From the NCBI GenBank assembly GCA_007449985.2, contig VIIQ02000559.1, positions 278,501-342,500 of the forward strand: a stretch of DNA of 64,000 nucleotides. The letters run 5' to 3'. Positions 58,656-64,000 of the stretch are shown piece after piece. Both the position numbers and the translations under genes were made by a program. The stretch is from Desmodesmus armatus. Taxonomy: Eukaryota > Chlorophyta > Chlorophyceae > Sphaeropleales > Scenedesmaceae. Under the pieces are notes generated by a model, which was not told where the DNA came from, made no database searches, and was given only the letters and a program-made list of their open reading frames with translations. The number at the start of each line of letters is the position of its first letter. The first letter of the stretch is position 1.

Positions 58656-60793
58656 ATCATCAAAAGAATGAATGAAGGTGTTACACGGGTTTCTCAAGCA
58701 ACTACGATCATCAAAAGAAGAAGAAGAAGAAGAAGGGGTTACAGGGCGACACACGCAGCTACGCTGCAACGACACCCAGCATCGGAAGGGAACCAAAGTC
58801 ATCAAAAGAATGAATGAATGAATGAAGGTGTTACACGGGTCAGTCATCAAAAGAAATGAAATGAAGGTGTTACACGGGTTTCTCAAGCAACTACGTTGCA
58901 ACTGAACCCAGCCACGGATGGACACAACCAGCACGGAAGGGGGCCGTTCGGACAAACCCCACCATCAAAAGCTTGTCACAAGTCATCAAAAGAATGAATG
59001 AATGAAGGTGTTACACGGGTTTCTCAAGCAACTACGTTGCAACTGAACCCAGCCACGGATGGACACAACCAGCACGGAAGGGGGCCGTTCGGACAAACCC
59101 CACCATCAAAATGAATGAATGAATGAAGGTGTTACACGGGTTTCTCAAGCAACTACGTTGCAACTGAACCCAGCCACGGATGGACACAACCAGCACGGAA
59201 GGGGGCCGTTCGGACACCATCAAAAGGATGAATGAAGGTGTTACACGGGTTTCTCAAGCAACTACGTTGCAACTGAACCCAGCCACGGATGGACACAACC
59301 AGCACGGAAGGGGGCCGTTCGGACAAACCCCACCATCAAAAGCTTGTCACGCACACTCAGTGTGCTTCCAGATTGCGAACACAGAGATATAATACACTGG
59401 AAGGACTGAATGGCGCCAACGGCACTGCTTCTCGCACCTGCAGGGTTGCGACAAGAAAGGGCGGACGGAACAGAAAACAGCGAACACACAGCTGCGAGCC
59501 ACAAAACACTCCCACATGTTGCAGTGGGCGCACGTGGGGGCAACTTCACCGACACCACCAGTCGCTGCACTGTTCACAAGCCAGCAGGATAGAAGTCACA
59601 CAGCAGCCAGCAACTCACATGTCACCACATGCAGAAGCTCAATGCCTAACTACCCGCAAACCGTTGCCTCCTGACAGCACCACATGCCATGCAATGAAAG
59701 GCTGCTGTCTGAGCGCAAGCCCCTGCGCCCGCTTAGGGATGATTGCAGAAACCGCAAAGTCAGCCAAGACGCGCCAAAACTCCCCAACAGCAGCACGCCC
59801 TGCAATGCGCTCTACCGTCAGCAGAGGCAACGCAGGACCTTCTGCTGCCACAGCCCACGCCACTCTGCGGCCGAAGTCAACAGCACCGATGCCAGCCAGA
59901 CACACCATGTCCCACACAATATGATGCAACCGGGGATGAGGTTTCACCCCCATCCACAAAGCTGCACACTGCAGGCCGCGGTCAGCAGCCAACCAAGGGG
60001 GGCGTCGCCCACCCGGTGAGCTCGCAGCTGCCCCTCAATCTCCGCCCGCACCGCCCCTGCAACAGGACACTCCCAACAATGGTGCTGTACACCGGGCTCA
60101 GCAGCCCCACATGCTACACAAGAGGTGCCTGTGTGCATGCGCTCACACCATCAAAAATGAATGAAGGTGTTACACGGGTTTCTCAAGCAACTACGTTGCA
60201 ACTGAACCCAGCCACGGATGGACACAACCAGCACGGAAGGGGGCCGTTCGGACAAACCCCACCATCAAAAGCTTGTCACGCACACTCAGTGTGCTTCCAG
60301 ATTGCGAACACAGGGATATAATAATCACACCATCAAAAATGAATGAATGAAGGTGTTACACGGGTTTCTCAAGCAACTACGTTGCAACTGAACCCAGCCA
60401 CGGATGGACACAACCAGCACGGAAGGGGGCCGTTCGGACAAACCCCACCATCAAAAGCTTGTCACGCACACTCAGTGTGCTTCCAGATTGCGAACACAGA
60501 GATATAATACACTGGAAGGACTGAATGGCGCCAACGGCACTGCTTCTCGCACCTGCAGGGTTGCGACAAGAAAGGGCGGACGGAACAGAAAACAGCGAAC
60601 ACACAGCTGCGAGCCACAAAACACTTCCACATGTTGCAGTGGGCGCACGTGGGGGCAACTTCACCGACACCATCAAAATGAATGAATGAAGGTGTTACAC
60701 GGGTTTCTCAAGCAACTACGTTGCAACTGAACCCAGCCACGGATGGACACAACCAGCACGGAAGGGGGCCGTTCGGACAAACACCATCAAAAG
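58656..60793 (-). mobile_element. LINE sub-array, right edge
   Basis: Further copies joined by (AG)TCATCAAAAG and ACCATCAAAA(G), including a ~915-base copy at 59228-60142. The last copy is followed by CCATCAAAAG and then unique sequence CTTACCTTTCC, which on minus is a 5' splice site (GAAAG|GTAAG). Confidence 0.85.
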
Positions 60794-61252
60794 CTTACCT
60801 TTCCAAGCACGGGTGTGGAGGAACCGATGTAACCAAGGTAATGAGCAGAGCTTGAGGTGGTCTTTGCATAAAGGGCCGCCGATAGCCCATTACAATATGT
60901 CGGTGGTCTTCAGATCGCAAGGTCTGGGGATCGAATGCTGGCAAAGACACTGGCCAGGCTATGATGTCCGCCCACCCTTGTAGCGGCTTGCAGTGGTGAA
61001 GGGGTTTCGGTGGTTTACCCTTCACGCGTGGTGATACCAAGCTTCGGCTTCGGCAGTTAACTAGGTTTGGAGAGTACCACTATGTGGTGAAAGTATCCAG
61101 TAATGAGGGAATGACAGCACAGTGGCAACATATGCAGCGGCAGTTCCATCTCCCCTTCCCTCCTTAAAAAAAATAAAAAATAAAGGCGCTGCAGCACAAG
61201 CCAAAGGAAGGTGCACCGTTGCAGGCAAGCGCAGCACAAAAGCATTCAGTGC
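60794..61252. other. Unique flank with tRNA-like segment
   Basis: A B-box-like GGATCGAATGC at 60931-60941 inside CAAGGTCTGGGGATCGAATGCTGG suggests a tRNA-derived sequence. On minus, 60869-60799 could be a short first exon (MQRPPQALLITLVTSV..) ending at a GTAAG donor, possibly of the lipase gene. Neither is certain. Confidence 0.35.
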
Positions 61253-62576
61253 TTAGGGCCTGGTAGACACAGGCTCAGCAGGAGTGTCTGCTGATACTAC
61301 CGCACGGCTGCGCACAGCACAGTAATTGACGGTCTTGGACACAACAAGTGGCAAGCGGTTGCAACAACTGCTGTCCTGCAATATCCTGCAGGTCAGCAGC
61401 CGCTGCAGGGCTTCTGCAGTCAGTTCAGAACACAGCAGCAAGCATGCTGCTGGTGTGTGCTCACCACTGTAGGTTTGAACTCAATTGCAGCTGTCTTTGC
61501 ATAGGAAAGGGCCACTCTCTGCTTGGTCTGACAGGTGGGTACTCTCCTGTTGATGTCTGAGAAGGTGCCGGCCATGCTGACCCGCATCTCTCCCTGTTGC
61601 AAAGCGCAATTCACAAGCAGTCATTATGTGGTCACACCTTGAAGCTTCACATTACAAGGAAGGGAAGAGCAGCTGCCTTATCAGCAGGCTGCTGTTTGTT
61701 GTGTACAGTGCAAACGTCGCCAGCACTGGCTGTGGTGCACTGCCCAAACCTGCAGTTGTCCAAACCTGCAGCTGGGTGTGTTGCAGGAGAGCACACAGAG
61801 ACCTAGCACACTAGCTGCTTGCTGTGCAGGATGAGGCCAGCACAGCAGCTGCCCGCAAGGCTTGCCGTGCAGGGCGTACAGAGATTGGCGCCAGCAGATT
61901 GTCCATAGGGGGGTGCTGATGATTTCTTCCAGCCATGGGTATGGAAGTGTGTGCCCTCAGCACGTCACGCAGGGTGGCAGGCACTCAAGCCATATGCAGG
62001 AGTTGCGTACCTCGCCAATGGAGTCAGGCATGGGATCAAGCTCCATCAGGGTGTACCGCAGCTGCGTCTTGTCAAGCAGCATGGACTGCCAGTCAACAGA
62101 GGCAACACCCGTTTCTGACACTGCAATGGTGCCACCACACTCTGTCCGCACTGCTTGGGCTTCGTTGCTGATGCTTGACGCACCAGGCAAACACACCAAC
62201 TGCACAAGGCAGTGCGACAGTGCTGTTGATCAGCCACTATGCTCCTCCAGCAGTTATTCAAATACATGCGTACCAGATGCAGTGAGGAATGAAAACAGTG
62301 CCATGGTCCTACAGCCCGTGCAACACCAGGTCTGCTGTGCTGTTGCTTGAACTGTGATGGCTAGCCTCGAACACCGCGAGCATGACGGATGCTGAATGAT
62401 GAAACTGATTTGAAACGTCCTTAGCAATTTGACGTCCTGATGCTGGGAGCCTAGTGCAGCAAACAGTTTCCCACCTTCTTCTCAACTGGCAGCTTCCCGG
62501 CCTTCTTTTCTGTGGCTGCAGCAGCCACAGAAACTATCAAAATCAACGTGAAAAAGGAATCATGCCACCTCGTCAT
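61253..62576 (-). CDS. Small secretory-pathway protein, family unknown
   Basis: Exons on minus: 62576-62475, 62199-62011, 61593-61465 and 61402-61253 (TAA). All are whole codons in phase 0, 189 residues in total. It opens with a clear signal peptide (MTRWHDSFF, then TLILIVSVAAAATEKK) followed by a Lys-rich stretch. The middle exon (ISNEAQAVRTECGGTIAVSE ... YTLMELDPMPDSIGE) and the next (GEMRVSMAGTFSDINRRVP) look like globular protein. I do not recognise the family. An extra 35-base exon at 62308-62274 is possible with a different acceptor for the next exon. The last acceptor (CCTGCAG, 61403-61404) was chosen because it alone keeps phase. Confidence 0.6.
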
Positions 62577-63084
62577 GTTGCGGATGTGTACTGCTTCGCT
62601 CGATGGTGGCACAGCTCCGACTTCATGAACTGATCAGCTGTAAGCTACTGTGAGTATTGTCGATCGGGGAAGCTGTCGGCTGTTTCTACTCGCCTGTTGT
62701 GGATGTTGTGGAACAAATCAGCTATCATTCCAACGGCATGCTGCACCCTAAACCGCATGGGCATGATCGGTTTACTCGTATCCACAGCTTCAATGATTTA
62801 CCACTGCCCTGCATGTAAGCTGACTTACACAGAGCTGACCCCAAACCAGCACCACACACGCAGTGCTCTGTCCATGTGGACACATGGCATGTGTGACCAC
62901 CCTGGGCCAACTGCCATCCAGCCAACCAGCAAGCAACCCAGCCGGCCACTCTCTCAAACAGCACCCATCAGCAGCAACAGTGACATGACTGTCCACCAAT
63001 CAGCTTCATTGCTAGACCTCACTGCTAGCGGCCAGCTTGCAGCCAGCACAGCATCACTGCACGCACCCCCATGCTGCCTGAGTC
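62577..63084. other. Intergenic gap, no gene seen
   Basis: Between two minus-strand genes, it should hold the promoter of the small secreted protein and the 3' UTR of the MYND gene. A plus-strand ORF that crosses it is antisense to the MYND gene and unconvincing. Confidence 0.45.
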
Positions 63085-64000
63085 TCAGTGTGGCCTGCTG
63101 CTGCTGGGTGAGCGCTGGTAGCCAGGCTGCTGCCAGCGCAGCCCGTTGCGCGCCAGCGCCTGCAGACGCCTGCAGCATCACACAGAATAGATTGCCACAG
63201 CAGCCCAACAGCAGCAGTGCAGCATGTGCTTCACAGAGCCACAATTATGCCGCAGCTAAGACACTTGTCCTGCATGAGACGGCTGTCCTGCATGCTTGCG
63301 CAAGCTTTGCAGACTTCTTCCTGGATGATCGCTAATGAATGCCTGGGCCAGCAAATGTGTATGCTTCTCCCTGCCATGGCAAAGATGTGGGATGTGCACC
63401 GAAGAGTCGTCTGGAGTGAGCAACTTCCCAACACACAACTGGTGGCACCTAACACAGGCTTTTGTGGTAGGTGAGCGGCTCACTTACCAGCAGTTGGCAT
63501 TGTGCACCTTCTTGGCTGAATCAGCACACGCCTTGCTGCAGTACTGAGCAGCACCACAGCTCACACAACCGCACACTGACTGCATGCCGCTGCTGCTGGC
63601 GGGGACAGAAGCCCCGCCCTTGTTGCTGTTGTGCTGGGGCGGCAGTGACTTCAAGTCAGTGCAGCGGCTGCACCAGTCGCATGCCAGGTCTGCCAGCAGA
63701 AGCATGCGGCTGCTGCTGCTGCTGCTGCTGCTGCTGCCGCCATCACCGTGTGGGCCACAAACCGGGGTGCCGCTGCTGCTTGCGCCATCATGTGCTAGGC
63801 CAAGCAGGCTGTCCCTGATGTGCTGCTGCCACTTTCCCGCAGGTACATGTAGTAGCCGCTCAGCATGCAGCCAGATGTAGACTGCAGTGGGAAAGCTGTT
63901 GGCCTGCTCTGCAGCTGACTGCTGCTGCTCTGCTGCTGCAGCATCAAGCTGTGGCTGCTGTTGCTGATGGCCAGCACAGAGCCCTCGACCTCGGGGCTGC
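63085..64000 (-). CDS. MYND zinc-finger protein (5' partial)
   Basis: An exon entering from the right edge (64000-63488) and a terminal exon 63169-63085 (TGA) join in phase (TG|G, a Trp). The open frame gives an Ala/Gln-rich stretch, then ANSFPTAVYIWLHAERLL, a Ser run, LACDWCSRC, and the finger VCGCVSCGAAQYCSKAC with H and C following (KVHNANCWRLQALARNG). This is the end of a MYND domain. MYND domains mediate protein-protein contacts, often in chromatin regulators. The N-terminal part lies outside the window, so the full architecture is unknown. It is unrelated in sequence to the MYND-like protein at the left end beyond the finger itself. Confidence 0.75.

Larger units (their letters stand above)
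43523..60793 (-). mobile_element. Chained array of 5'-truncated LINE copies
   Basis: All copies lie on minus and share the same 3' end, which on plus reads (AATG)n, AAGGTGTTACACGGG, TTTCTCAAGCAACTACG and so on. They extend to very different 5' truncation points. Between successive copies sits the same short sequence: GCAGCAAG (first at 43523-43530) in the left part and CCATCAAAAG (48039 to 60784-60793) in the right part. This fits target-primed reverse transcription with target-site duplications reused by successive insertions. Over 35 copies are visible, from about 25 bases to 3.7 kb, and nearly identical to each other. Confidence 0.93.

Noticed and set aside
43987..60685. Repeated plus-strand ORFs of 211, 154 and 133 residues in the array (MDTTSTEGGRSDK...)
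   Set aside because: They are antisense to the LINE ORF and 3' UTR and recur only because the copies recur; composition is that of a shadow frame.
43531..60793. CRISPR-like array (short repeats with spacers)
   Set aside because: Spacers are truncated LINE copies of 25 to 3,700 bases, the genome is eukaryotic, and there are no cas genes.
62697..63335. 212-residue plus-strand ORF
   Set aside because: Antisense to the terminal MYND exon and its intron; composition is unconvincing.

Overview
The window is nuclear DNA of an intron-rich, GC-rich eukaryote, most likely a chlorophyte green alga. This is inferred from short exons with GT..AG introns ending in TGCAG, pervasive CAG/CTG triplet runs coding for Gln, Ser and Ala tracts, and the protein families present: cysteine-rich ephrin-receptor-like repeats, a PrmA-type methyltransferase of organellar look, MYND fingers and a class 3 lipase. 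There are no operons. All gene models were spliced by eye; exon phases were checked, and most chains stay in frame throughout.

Layout. 441-10341 (+): a 5'-partial, low-complexity MYND-finger protein. 10901-12277 (+): an intronless Gln-rich coiled-coil ORF, followed by about 2.6 kb of T/G-rich DNA without a gene. 14901-17636 (+): a two-RRM RNA-binding protein. 20105-30380 (-): a secreted protein of about 984 residues with ephrin-receptor-like repeats and two PAN-like modules, in 21 exons. 30857-35937 (-): a PrmA-type protein methyltransferase, 9 exons, 454 residues. 36331-37185 (+): spliceosomal SmF, head-to-head with PrmA. 39124-43516 (-): a class 3 lipase with an in-frame TGA. 43523-60793: a 17 kb array of non-LTR retrotransposon (LINE) copies, all on the minus strand. 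61253-62576 (-): a small protein with a signal peptide. 63085-64000 (-): a second, 5'-partial MYND-finger protein.

Two features stand out. The LINE array is chained: each 5'-truncated copy, ending 3' in an ATTC-type tetranucleotide tail, is separated from the next by the same short target-site sequence (GCAGCAAG on the left, CCATCAAAAG on the right). The second target is a motif inside the element's own 3' UTR. Part of the array was later amplified in 1,020-bp steps. Second, at least five genes carry 'exon echoes': partial tandem copies of one end of an exon with its splice site, lying upstream when the acceptor half is copied and downstream when the donor half is copied.

The genes look like ordinary housekeeping or surface genes and show no sign of acting in one pathway. 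The accessory interest lies in the repeats, the LINE and the recurrent local duplication.
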